This document shows positions 8,819 through 16,996 of a stretch of DNA of 64,000 bases, in pieces; position 1 is the stretch's first letter, and each line of letters starts with the position of its first letter. Origin of the DNA: Limosilactobacillus sp. WILCCON 0051 (GTDB lineage Bacteria; Bacillota; Bacilli; Lactobacillales; Lactobacillaceae). Under the pieces are notes generated by a model that was given only the letters and a program-made list of their open reading frames with translations, was not told where the DNA came from and searched no databases. The stretch covers positions 1,302,001 to 1,366,000 of the forward strand of contig NZ_CP154878.1 in assembly GCF_039955095.1 (NCBI RefSeq), read 5' to 3'. A program made the translations under genes and the position numbers.

Positions 8819-8857
8819 ATGTTAACGCTTCCTATCATGACTGTCAACCGGTTGTCA
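8819..8857 (-). promoter_or_regulatory. scrK promoter with LacI-type operator over the -35 box
   Basis: Minus-strand TTGACA (8842-8847) and TAACAT (8819-8824) are spaced by 17 nt. A near-perfect palindrome TGTCAACCGGTTGTCA (8842-8857, perfect core CAACCGGTTG) covers the -35 box. A CG-centred palindrome is typical of LacI-family operators and fits binding by the divergent ScrR-like repressor. Confidence 0.7.
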
Positions 8858-8968
8858 GTGATTATTTCATCAGTTCACAGCAAATATCCGCTCACGAATG
8901 GCTTTTATTCATGAAAACGTGTAACATGAAGATTAAGCAATTTTACGAATAATGGAGGAATGCCTAAT

Positions 8969-9955
8969 ATGGAAGCCAATCATCGGCCTAAATTAGAAGA
9001 CGTAGCTGCCGCGGCCGGCGTTTCCAAGACCACTGTCTCGCGTGTCCTGAACCATCGCGGCTACCTAAGCGAAAAAACAATTGCCAAGGTTCAAAAAGCA
9101 ATGCAGGAACTTGATTATCGCCCCAACATCATCGCTCGCCAGCTGTATAAGCAGCGGACGGATCTGGTCGGTATGATCTTTCCTACCGTTGATAATCCGT
9201 TTTTCAGTCAGCTGGAAGCCGAGATGGAACGTCAGCTTTATCGCAATGGCTATAAGGTTTTGATCGGCAACAGCCAAAACGACCCTGCCAAAGAAGAAAA
9301 CTATCTCCAGCAGCTGTTGACGCACCAAGTCGATGGTTTGATCGTCGGAACCCAAAATCGTGGTCTGATCGGCTATCAGCATGCCAATCTGCCAGTCGTG
9401 GCCATTGATCAGGTTGTCGGTAAAAATATTCCGGTGGTTTCTTCAGACAACTATCAAGGTGGTCTGCTGGCGACCCAGCGCCTGTTGGATGACGGTTGTC
9501 GCCACATCATCCACACCAACGGCCCGCTTGGATTGGACACGCCAACGCAAAAACGGCGCGAGGCTTATGAGCATCTGATGGCCAAAAACAATCTGCCAGC
9601 CATTACCTACCATCTGGACTTTAACATCAGTACCATTGATAAAGAGCGGGTTTTCCGCCGCATCTTTGAAGAACACCCTGAAGTCGATGGTATTTTTGCC
9701 GCTAACGATACCGATGCCAGCACGATCATCAATCTGGCCAGCGAATATGGCAAGCGAATCCCAGAAGACCTCAAGATTGTCGGCTATGATGGAAGCAACG
9801 TTACCCGCCTGCTTTTGCCGGGACTGACCACGATTCAGCAGCCCATTGATGAAATGGCTGATCTGGCAGTACAGCTGCTGCAGGCACGCATCAACGGTCA
9901 AAACGTTAAATCCGTGGTTCTGCCCGTCACCATCTGGAATGGCAAGACGGCTTAG
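8969..9955 (+). CDS. scrR: LacI-family repressor, ScrR-like
   Basis: A 328-residue LacI-family regulator with the N-terminal helix-turn-helix (KLEDVAAAAGVSKTTVSRVL) and a periplasmic-binding-type sensor domain (GLIVGTQN, IFAANDTDAS, KIVGYDGSNVT). It closely resembles sucrose operon repressors ScrR of lactic acid bacteria and is divergent from scrK with a palindrome between them, so it probably represses scrK and itself. I start at 8969, since the ATG at 8960 touches the GGAGGA ribosome site. The regulated uptake system is not in this window. Confidence 0.85.
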   Translation: MEANHRPKLEDVAAAAGVSKTTVSRVLNHRGYLSEKTIAKVQKAMQELDYRPNIIARQLYKQRTDLVGMIFPTVDNPFFSQLEAEMERQLYRNGYKVLIGNSQNDPAKEENYLQQLLTHQVDGLIVGTQNRGLIGYQHANLPVVAIDQVVGKNIPVVSSDNYQGGLLATQRLLDDGCRHIIHTNGPLGLDTPTQKRREAYEHLMAKNNLPAITYHLDFNISTIDKERVFRRIFEEHPEVDGIFAANDTDASTIINLASEYGKRIPEDLKIVGYDGSNVTRLLLPGLTTIQQPIDEMADLAVQLLQARINGQNVKSVVLPVTIWNGKTA

Positions 9956-10012
9956 CTTTTTTGATCATAACGGCAGCTGACCAGCTTCTTTAAAATAAAA
10001 TGAGTAAATAAT

Positions 10013-10040
10013 TAGACAAAATTGGTTTTTTCGTTATAAT
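10013..10040 (+). promoter_or_regulatory. Promoter of the glutamate-cysteine ligase gene
   Basis: TAGACA (10013-10018) and a perfect TATAAT (10035-10040) spaced by 16 nt, about 40 nt before the start codon. Confidence 0.65.
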
Positions 10041-10081
10041 ATCTCCGAACATCCATTTATCGATATGGGGGAACCATCATT

Positions 10082-11596
10082 ATGAGCAAGTTAAGTCAAA
10101 TCATCGCCGAAAATGAGCTAAGCAGCCTGCTGACAAAAAACTACATGGGATTAGAGCTGGAGGAGCACCGCTTGCTAAAAGACGGCCGCATCAGCCGCTA
10201 CCCATACCCAGCCGAATTTTTGTCACGCCGGCATAATCCATATCTAAAAACCGATTTTGCCGACAACATGCTGGAGATTTCCGGCACGCCAACATTGGGA
10301 ACCGATGCCAATCTGGCCAATCTTGAAATGCTCCAGCAGCTGGTGTCTGATCATCTGCAGGCTGACGAGATCATCTGGCCGCTAAGCATCGCGCCTGCTT
10401 TTTCAAAAGATGATTTAGACTTTGCCGGTTCATTCAACACTCGCTTTTGGATGGCCGAATATCACGACTATCTGCAGCAAAAATATGGCACGGCTCGGGA
10501 GATCTTTACCGGCGTCCATGTCAACTACAGCATCAATCAAACCCTGGTGCAATCACTGTGGGACTTCGGTTTTAATGAGGACTTCGCCACGCTGGCCGAC
10601 TTTAAGAATGCTTTAAACTTCAAGCTGGCCCAGAGTTTTGTATTGTGGCGCTGGCTGTTTACCTACTTTTTTGGGGCCAGTCCAATTGCCGGCAATCTGC
10701 CAAGCAATCTACCACGTGATCTGCGTTTTCCGGTTCGCAGTCTTCGCAGCAGCTCATATGGCTATGCCAACCAAAAAGGCGAGGAGATTACCTATGACTC
10801 ATTTGAAAAACAGCTTGCTCAGCTCAAGGAACGGATTGATCAGCATCAGTTCTTCTCGATGCATGAATTTTACGGCCCTGTCCGCTTAAAAGGTCGTGGC
10901 GACAGTCTGGCCGACCTGCAGAATAACGGTACCGAACGGCTGGAATTTCGTTCGTTCGACCTGGATCCGTTTGCTCCGGCGCGGGTCAGCCCAGTCGCAT
11001 TGAACTTCTTGGAATTATTCTTGATCAATGCTCTGCTGCAGCCGCTTCCTGAAAAAACAGCGGAACAGCTAAAACTGGCTGCCCAACGCAATGAGCAGAT
11101 TGCCCTGCAGCACCCGGCCGAAGTCTTTGCCTGGGTCAAGCCGCTTGCTGCCCCACTGATTAAACAGCTGCGCGCTACTGCTGCCCAGCTGGACTTGCCG
11201 GATAAATATGCCAAGAGCCTGGACCTGGCTGAACAGCGCTTGGAAAATCCCAAATTGACGCTGAGTGGCCAATTGCTCGATCACATCAGTCCTCAAGGCG
11301 ATCTTTTGGAATTTGGGCTCACAACCGCTTTGGCAGATCGCAAGCGCATTGCTGAATATACCGAGCCATTAGCGGCATTGAAAGGCAAGTGCTCTGCCAG
11401 TCTGCAGTCGCTCATTCGCCAAGCCGTGGAGCTGGGAATCAAGGTACGGCTTGATCAGCATCACTTGCATCTGCAGCTTAAAGAACATGAGGAGATCTTC
11501 CCCATCCACGTTACGTTTGACTACCAGATCGGGCCGCGCGAGTATCTGCTCTCGCTTTTTCCTGAAGTTTTAAAAATCAATAATGATCAACAATAA
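10082..11596 (+). CDS. gshA: Glutamate-cysteine ligase (gamma-glutamylcysteine synthetase)
   Basis: A 504-residue protein matching the ligase half of bacterial GshA/GshF enzymes. It joins glutamate and cysteine using ATP, the first step to glutathione. Early family segments are NYMGLELEEHRL and DFADNMLEISG, with HVNYSIN further on. The ATP-grasp glutathione synthetase domain of bifunctional GshF (about 750 residues) is absent, so on its own the protein should make gamma-glutamylcysteine only. It is a single gene with its own promoter and terminator. GGGGGAA precedes the ATG. Confidence 0.85.
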   Translation: MSKLSQIIAENELSSLLTKNYMGLELEEHRLLKDGRISRYPYPAEFLSRRHNPYLKTDFADNMLEISGTPTLGTDANLANLEMLQQLVSDHLQADEIIWPLSIAPAFSKDDLDFAGSFNTRFWMAEYHDYLQQKYGTAREIFTGVHVNYSINQTLVQSLWDFGFNEDFATLADFKNALNFKLAQSFVLWRWLFTYFFGASPIAGNLPSNLPRDLRFPVRSLRSSSYGYANQKGEEITYDSFEKQLAQLKERIDQHQFFSMHEFYGPVRLKGRGDSLADLQNNGTERLEFRSFDLDPFAPARVSPVALNFLELFLINALLQPLPEKTAEQLKLAAQRNEQIALQHPAEVFAWVKPLAAPLIKQLRATAAQLDLPDKYAKSLDLAEQRLENPKLTLSGQLLDHISPQGDLLEFGLTTALADRKRIAEYTEPLAALKGKCSASLQSLIRQAVELGIKVRLDQHHLHLQLKEHEEIFPIHVTFDYQIGPREYLLSLFPEVLKINNDQQ

Positions 11597-11598
11597 TC

Positions 11599-11637
11599 AA
11601 AAAGACTGACCAGCATCTTGCCGATCAGTCTTTTTTT
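11599..11637 (+). terminator. Terminator of gshA
   Basis: AAAAAGACTGA (11599-11609) pairs with TCAGTCTTTTT (from 11625), with a seven-T tail. Confidence 0.9.
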
Positions 11638-11654
11638 GAAATCGAATTATCTGG

Positions 11655-12101
11655 CTAGGCAGCCTTTTGAGTACTCCAACAAGCAGCAACGCGTCGGGCG
11701 GCTTCTTTAGTTGAAAGCTCAGCCGCGTCAATCATACGATCATGTCCAAAGCTTTGTTCCAGCATCGCCTCAAACGTTTTGTCCGCGTTTTTTTGATCTT
11801 TCAATACGACGACGAATGCTCCTGTTTCCTGCAGCATCTTCAGGTTTTCGTAGCGAGCAAGAACATGACTTGGCGCGGTTAAAACGACATTTCGTTCCGC
11901 CAGCTTGGCACCGAAAACGTCATGTTCGATTTGACGGAGGTTTTCTTCACCACGGCTCATCGTCAGTTCGTCCATCGTCTGCCCACTTAGATTAACGATT
12001 TCCTGATTCAGATCCGTAACGGGACGATGTAGAAACTCGCTAATCAGTCGGCTGACACCTGCTTGGTTATCTTCCATGAAATTTACAACGACTAAATCCA
12101 T
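11655..12101 (-). CDS. Shikimate-kinase-like protein lacking the P-loop
   Basis: A 148-residue protein that aligns by eye with shikimate kinase over most of its length. It has the (R)P-V-T-DLNQEI segment like the DxD shikimate site, SGQTMDEL like the GxSIxEI segment, RGEENLRQIE like GExxFRxxE, TAPSHVL where TGGGAVL is expected, and FVVVLKDQ as the last strand. The Walker A loop GxxGxGKS/T is replaced by MEDNQAGVS, and the triple-glycine shikimate loop is lost, so catalysis is unlikely. Yet the frame is intact with GGAGG upstream. It may be a regulatory pseudo-kinase; function unknown. Start set at 12101, because the in-frame ATG at 12116 forms part of the ribosome site. Confidence 0.6.
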   Translation of the reverse strand: MDLVVVNFMEDNQAGVSRLISEFLHRPVTDLNQEIVNLSGQTMDELTMSRGEENLRQIEHDVFGAKLAERNVVLTAPSHVLARYENLKMLQETGAFVVVLKDQKNADKTFEAMLEQSFGHDRMIDAAELSTKEAARRVAACWSTQKAA

Positions 12102-12116
12102 AATGAATGCCTCCAT

Positions 12117-12515
12117 TCCTCTAATATTTTTCTAATTGAATTGCCATTATATTAATTTAGCCACCTTAAAATGTCAATCGTTTAAAACTAATATTTGTAA
12201 AATTAAACAAACAACAATCATTGAGCATCAGCACTTGATCAATGATTAATAAAATTAAGCAGGGTGCTTTAGCCGACTCAAGCTGTTAATCCGCAATATG
12301 TTCCAGCCGATCGCTCGGACTTAATCTGCTTTGTTTTTTTCTTTAACAAATCGTTTATCAATTCGGCACACGGCTTTAACATTAAAGATTATTAAGTAAA
12401 ATCCCATTTGCAAATGTTTTCATCACATTTTGTAATTCGTTTTATTTATTCAATGCAACTCGTGATATGATAATATTAGTCGTTTTATAAATAAATTCAG
12501 GAGGGAATCGTTAAA
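12117..12515. other. Gene-free region upstream of ldhD
   Basis: AT-rich intergenic DNA. A TATGAT at 12466-12471, about 45 nt before the ldhD ATG, could be its -10 box, but no good -35 is seen. Nothing else is recognisable. Confidence 0.4.
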
Positions 12516-13514
12516 ATGAAAGTGCTAATGTATGGTACGCACCCATATGAAAAGCCCTACGCTGAAAAATGGGCCCAACAGACGCAAACCGAACTCAAGA
12601 TGGTTGATGAGCCGCTCAATGACGAAACGGTTGATCTGGCAAAAGGCTTCGACGCCATCACGGTTCTGCAGACTGCTTCAATGGGCAGTACTGCGGTTTA
12701 CGAAAAACTGGCCAGCTTCGGCATCAAGCAGATCAGCTGCCGCATGGTCGGCGTCGACATGGTGGATCTGGATGCCGCCAAGGCCAACCATCTGACCGTT
12801 ACCAACGTTGCCAGCTATTCGCCACGTGCAATTGCCGAGATGGGAGTCGCCCAGGCAATGTATCTGCTGCGCCGCATTGGGATTTTTGATGCCCGCATGA
12901 ATCAAAACCACGATTTCAGCTGGAATGAAACGCTCATCAGCAATGAAATCTACAACTGCACGGTCGGCTTGATTGGTGCCGGCCACATCGGTACGGCTAC
13001 GGCGCAGATCTACAAAGCCTTAGGAGCCCGCGTTCTGGTCAATGACATCGCCTATGACCCTGCCCTGGAACCATTTGCCGAATACGTTGATCGGGAAACC
13101 ATCTTCAAGGAAGCCGACATTATCTCCCTGCATACACCGCTATTGCCAAGCACGCGGGGTATGATTGGCGAAAAAGAACTAAAGAAGATGAAAAAGACTG
13201 CCTACCTGATCAACATGGCGCGGGGTGCTTTAATCGACACATCTGCTTTGATCAAGGCCCTAAAAGATGGCGAGATTGCCGGTGCCGGTCTGGATACGCT
13301 GGCTGACGAAACGACTTTCTTTGGTCAAACCAACGTGGCCGAAAAAGACGTTCCTGCCGACTACAAAGAGCTGGCAGCCATGCCAAACGTGGTCATTACT
13401 CCTCACGTCGCTTTCTTTACTCAGACCGCGGCTCGCAATATGGTGCAGATTGCCTCCAATGATGCCATTACAATTGCCAATGGCGGCCGTTCCCGCAACG
13501 AGATTCGCTACTAG
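12516..13514 (+). CDS. ldhD: D-lactate dehydrogenase
   Basis: A 332-residue D-2-hydroxyacid dehydrogenase reducing pyruvate to D-lactate with NADH. It carries the nucleotide-binding motif GLIGAGHIGTA (about residues 152-162), the substrate arginine in NMARGALID (about 235), the catalytic acidic residue near GAGLDTLADE (about 264) and the catalytic histidine in ITPHVAFFT (about 296). Length equals that of Lactobacillus D-LDH. AGGAGGG lies before the ATG. It is monocistronic with two terminators behind it. A broader 2-hydroxyisocaproate-type specificity cannot be excluded. Confidence 0.92.
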   Translation: MKVLMYGTHPYEKPYAEKWAQQTQTELKMVDEPLNDETVDLAKGFDAITVLQTASMGSTAVYEKLASFGIKQISCRMVGVDMVDLDAAKANHLTVTNVASYSPRAIAEMGVAQAMYLLRRIGIFDARMNQNHDFSWNETLISNEIYNCTVGLIGAGHIGTATAQIYKALGARVLVNDIAYDPALEPFAEYVDRETIFKEADIISLHTPLLPSTRGMIGEKELKKMKKTAYLINMARGALIDTSALIKALKDGEIAGAGLDTLADETTFFGQTNVAEKDVPADYKELAAMPNVVITPHVAFFTQTAARNMVQIASNDAITIANGGRSRNEIRY

Positions 13515-13526
13515 AGGCCGTTAATT

Positions 13527-13572
13527 GAAAACGCTGCTTGTCAGAGACGTCTGGCAGGCAACGTTTTATTAT
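13527..13572 (+). terminator. First terminator after ldhD
   Basis: AACGCTGCTTGTCAGA pairs with TCTGGCAGGCAACGTT with small internal mismatches, followed by TTATT. Confidence 0.75.
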
Positions 13573-13629
13573 TGTAAATCGTCGGACGGCTGCGTAAGAA
13601 CTAGGCAGTAATTTAATCATTATGAAAAC

Positions 13630-13667
13630 AAAAATGCCAGTGACTGAAAAGCCACTGGCGTTTTTTC
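13630..13667 (+). terminator. Second terminator after ldhD
   Basis: GCCAGTG (13636-13642) pairs with CACTGGC (13653-13659), then TTTTTT. Confidence 0.85.
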
Positions 13668-14048
13668 GTACGCGATCTTAAAGATTATGCGCAGTTTTAA
13701 TGAAGAATTAAAATCTGATAAGATGGACTCTTAATGCTTACAGGATTGCAGTTCTAAGCGAATCTTTTCCGTTAAGAATGCTTTGTTTCTTATCAACTTT
13801 TAATTTACGATTATTATAATAGTCCCTGTTCAAGATAATGTCAACCTTATTTTTTAAATTTGCGAATTTATTTTCAAATTTAAAATCCATCAAATTATTA
13901 CGGTATTTTTTAAATTTTTAAAAACATTTTATTTTAGCAAGAATAATCAGCCCTAATCAAATCCAAATGTTCGGCTTTCGATTTACTGATTGGTGTCTTG
14001 CTGACCGTCCGTTTCATCAAAAGCAACTTTTGCCAACTAGGCTTTTGA
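13668..14048. other. Gene-free AT-rich region
   Basis: No gene, RNA or clear promoter seen. An inverted repeat TCAAAAGC/GCTTTTGA at 14017-14048 ends at the icd stop codon and might help terminate icd, but has no T tail. Confidence 0.35.
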
Positions 14049-15308
14049 TTAAGAATTGATGAGTTCAACCAAAAGCTGACCATACTGACTGGTGGAAAGC
14101 GCTGCAGCTGCCGGTACTAGATCCGGCGTGGCCTTCTGCATGGCAATGGCCTGCGCAACTGCTTTTCTGATCATTTCGGCTGCTTTCCCCCATCCCAGAT
14201 ACTCCATCATCATTGCACCTGATAAGATCAGCGACGTTGGATTGGCGCAGTTTTTTCCGGCTAGCTGCGGTGCCGTACCATGTGTAGCCTCAAAAATTGC
14301 GCAGCCAGTCTGGAAGTTAATGTTGCTGCCCGGCGCAATCCCCAAGCCGCCCACTTGCGCCGCCAATGCATCAGATAGATAGTCGCCGTTGAGGTTCATC
14401 GTGGCAACAACATCAAAGTGCTCTGGAAATAACAATGCCTGCTGAAAGAAATTGTCGCAGATGATGTCATTGACGATCAGCATTCCTTGTGCCTGGGCTT
14501 GTTGGAGGACCCGTTGCGCCACCGCTTCTCCCTGCTCTTTTTTTATTTTCTCAAGTCGCGGCATCGGCAAGACTCGTTTGGCATATTTTTGCTCAATCAG
14601 CTGATACCCCCATTTTTTAAAGCCGCCTTCAGTTTCTTTCATGATATTGCCTTTATGCACCAGGGTTAGATACTGACGATGATTTTTCAGCGCGTAGTCA
14701 ATTGCTACTTGAATCAGCCGCTGTGAGCCTTCTTTTGAGATCGGCTTGATGCCAAACGCGGCTGTATCGGGAAAACGTACGCGCTGCAGCTGATTGGTTT
14801 CTTGCAGCCACTTTTTTAGAGACTGAGCGGCCGTGGAATCAGCTGATGCCTCAATCCCAGCGTAGATGTCTTCCGTATTTTCTCTAAACAGATCGATGCA
14901 AACGCGCTCCGGATGCCTAACTGGCGACGGCACCCCTGCAAAATAGCGAATCGGCCGCCAACAGGCATACAGATCAAGCGTTTGTCGCAGGGCAACGTTG
15001 ATTGAGCGATGACCAGTACCAACCGGCGTCGTCATGGGGCCTTTAATTGCAACCAGATGTCGTTTTAATTCCATAATGGTTTGCTGCGGCAGCCACTCAT
15101 CTGCCAGCTCATGCGCTCGTTCGCCAGCTAAAAGCGGCAGCCAGTCAATCTTACGCCGTCCTTGATAGGCGCGTTTAACGGCGGCATCCAGCACTGGCTG
15201 CGTGGCCTGCCAAATTTCTGGACCAATTCCATCACCCTGCAGGTAGGGAATTTGCGGATTGTCGGGAACCTGCAGCTGCCCATTTTTCATTTCAATTAAT
15301 TCACTCAA
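14049..15308 (-). CDS. icd: Isocitrate dehydrogenase, probably NAD-dependent
   Basis: A 419-residue isocitrate dehydrogenase of the E. coli Icd type, converting isocitrate to 2-oxoglutarate. Substrate residues are kept (S and R in TGHRSINVALRQ, Arg-rich segments, FRENTEDIYAG, HKGNIMK). At the five positions that fix NADP use in E. coli Icd (K344, Y345, V351, Y391, R395) I read Q, L, A, P and P, as in the motif HGTAPQLAGKNCANP. All are non-NADP residues. No citrate synthase or aconitase gene is adjacent. The TTG at 15308 is 8 nt after AAGGAG; a GTG at 15317 or ATG further in are alternatives. Confidence 0.88.
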   Translation of the reverse strand: MSELIEMKNGQLQVPDNPQIPYLQGDGIGPEIWQATQPVLDAAVKRAYQGRRKIDWLPLLAGERAHELADEWLPQQTIMELKRHLVAIKGPMTTPVGTGHRSINVALRQTLDLYACWRPIRYFAGVPSPVRHPERVCIDLFRENTEDIYAGIEASADSTAAQSLKKWLQETNQLQRVRFPDTAAFGIKPISKEGSQRLIQVAIDYALKNHRQYLTLVHKGNIMKETEGGFKKWGYQLIEQKYAKRVLPMPRLEKIKKEQGEAVAQRVLQQAQAQGMLIVNDIICDNFFQQALLFPEHFDVVATMNLNGDYLSDALAAQVGGLGIAPGSNINFQTGCAIFEATHGTAPQLAGKNCANPTSLILSGAMMMEYLGWGKAAEMIRKAVAQAIAMQKATPDLVPAAAALSTSQYGQLLVELINS

Positions 15309-15403
15309 AACAATCACTCCTTTTTGCTGATCAGTTATTTTATCAGAACCGGTCGTTAGCTATTTTAATTAAAATATACTGAGTTTCCATTCAAGCTTAA
15401 CAC

Positions 15404-15443
15404 AAAAAAGCACGCTGCTTCTTTGTGAAACATGCGTGCTTAA
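15404..15443 (-). terminator. Minus-strand terminator downstream of the AEC transporter
   Basis: AAGCACGC (15408-15415) and GCGTGCTT (15434-15441) pair. On the minus strand six T residues follow. It lies 330 bp past the end of the gene at 15776-16687. Confidence 0.6.
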
Positions 15444-15775
15444 GGTTAAGAGTATGGTACGTTTTGTCTAATTCTAGGAACTTTCTTGACTTGCCTCGGA
15501 AGCAGCAAAACGAGCAGATTTCAAATTGGTGCCCTGTCAATTGCAATCCAGTTAAAGAGTCGCCCCGACCCCTCAAGACGACTCAAAATAGGCGAGGAAT
15601 CACACGAAATGGATCTTAGTTGACGCAATGGATCAATCTGAGGTGTTTTTCTGTTTCCATGGTTAAGACTAACGGATCATTGTAAAGAATTTATTGCGGC
15701 GCTGTTTCTCTATTGTAAATTTTTAAATTAATGATACTTAATTTGACTATTCGCTGATTTTAATTCAACTATATG
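15444..15775. other. Gene-free region with one inverted repeat
   Basis: No credible gene. GAGTCG (15557-15562) and CGACTC (15579-15584) can form a GC-rich hairpin on either strand, without a T tail. It would lie in the 3' untranslated part of the AEC transporter transcript. Confidence 0.35.
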
Positions 15776-16687
15776 CTAGGCCAACGCCAGCACGAATGCC
15801 GACAGCGTAACCAAGGAAAATGCCGTACTCCAGAATTGCGTTGAGGCCAGCTCTTTTTCATTGACGCCAAAGCGAATGGCCAAAGTTGATGGCATCGTTG
15901 CCGTTGGGATCGCCAATGCAATCACGACCAGCCGTCTTAAAACAGCTGGCGTTCCCGCGATCCACATAATCAGCAAGACGATCAGCGGAAAGACGATATT
16001 TTTCAACAATACGGTTCCTAAAATCGTTTGATTGAACGATAGATGCCGCGTGCCTAAAACGATGCCAGCCGCAAAAATCGCGACCCCGCCTGCACCTTTC
16101 CCAAGCAGATCAAACGTGCTGGTCAGCTGACTTGGCATCTGAGTTCCGCATAACGTCAAGAAGAATCCTAAAACAGCTGCAACTACCAACGGCTTTTTAA
16201 ACGTGGCCGCCAGCCGTTTCCAGGGTGAGCGGTCACTGCTCAAGGCATCAAAGGCAATCGGCAGCATAATGATATTGACCGTCAATGAACAGATACCAAT
16301 CGTAATCGCGCTGTTGCTGGTACTGAACAATAATGGCAAAACGGCCGAGCCAATAAACGGTACCGATGGATTGGCAACCGACATGGCTCTAAGCGTGGCC
16401 AGCTGCCTTGAGTTATGAAGACCAAACCGATAGATCAGGATCATCATCAAATAGCAGCCAGTCATCGAAAGCATCAGCCAGCCCATCAGCGGCACGTTGG
16501 CAATCAAAATTCTGCGCGAGGTGCTCCACAGACCGCCAAACACGTGCAGCGGCAGCATGAAGGTCAAAACCAGCTTAACGAATTTTTTGCTGTCCTGATC
16601 GTTAAAAATACCGCGTCTGGCTGCCAGATAGCCCAGACCAATCGTAACGAAAATAGGAATCAAGGCAAAGATCAAAGTACTCAGCAT
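15776..16687 (-). CDS. AEC-family permease (malate/auxin-efflux-carrier type)
   Basis: A 303-residue, very hydrophobic protein of the auxin efflux carrier family. The N-terminal segment (ALIPIFVTIGLGYLAARRG), the mid-protein ANPSVPFIGSAVLPLLF (the family's conserved N-P/G pattern) and the C-terminal ATMPSTLAIRFG are characteristic, and about ten spans in two inverted halves are expected. In lactic acid bacteria these proteins move malate or related organic acids. The substrate here is unknown. Start chosen at the ATG at 16687, after GAGGGGG; a TTG at 16696 sits too close to it. Confidence 0.85.
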   Translation of the reverse strand: MLSTLIFALIPIFVTIGLGYLAARRGIFNDQDSKKFVKLVLTFMLPLHVFGGLWSTSRRILIANVPLMGWLMLSMTGCYLMMILIYRFGLHNSRQLATLRAMSVANPSVPFIGSAVLPLLFSTSNSAITIGICSLTVNIIMLPIAFDALSSDRSPWKRLAATFKKPLVVAAVLGFFLTLCGTQMPSQLTSTFDLLGKGAGGVAIFAAGIVLGTRHLSFNQTILGTVLLKNIVFPLIVLLIMWIAGTPAVLRRLVVIALAIPTATMPSTLAIRFGVNEKELASTQFWSTAFSLVTLSAFVLALA

Positions 16688-16954
16688 GATTATCAAACCC
16701 CCTCAGCTTTAGTTGGTGCTGATAATCATAACGCAGATCAGCTAATTTTTAATAATATTCTAAGAATTCCTTGATATCTTAATCAATAATGGTCTACACC
16801 ATTAACTTTTATGTTTTTAAACCGCACTGCTTTCTGTAAATTAATCTGCAAAAGCATTTGCAAATTTAAAAACAACATTTCCAATCGACCAATCCCAAGC
16901 CCGGCAACTTGTTTCTCTAGACAGCTACAAACCTGCTGCTCATATTTTTCAAAA

Positions 16955-16986
16955 TAAAAAAACCGCCCATAAAGAGACGGTTTTCG
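16955..16986 (-). terminator. Terminator of the ABC exporter operon
   Basis: On the minus strand AAAACCG...CGGTTTT with a short loop, then TTTTATTTT, directly after the permease stop. Confidence 0.8.
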
Positions 16987-16996
16987 TAAATCACAT

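Noticed and set aside
15557..15584. GC-rich hairpin as a regulatory RNA or terminator
   Set aside because: A 6-bp stem without T tail or conserved partner elements is too weak to call.
15425..15619. 64-codon plus-strand open frame
   Set aside because: It starts inside a terminator hairpin and has no ribosome site or known motif.
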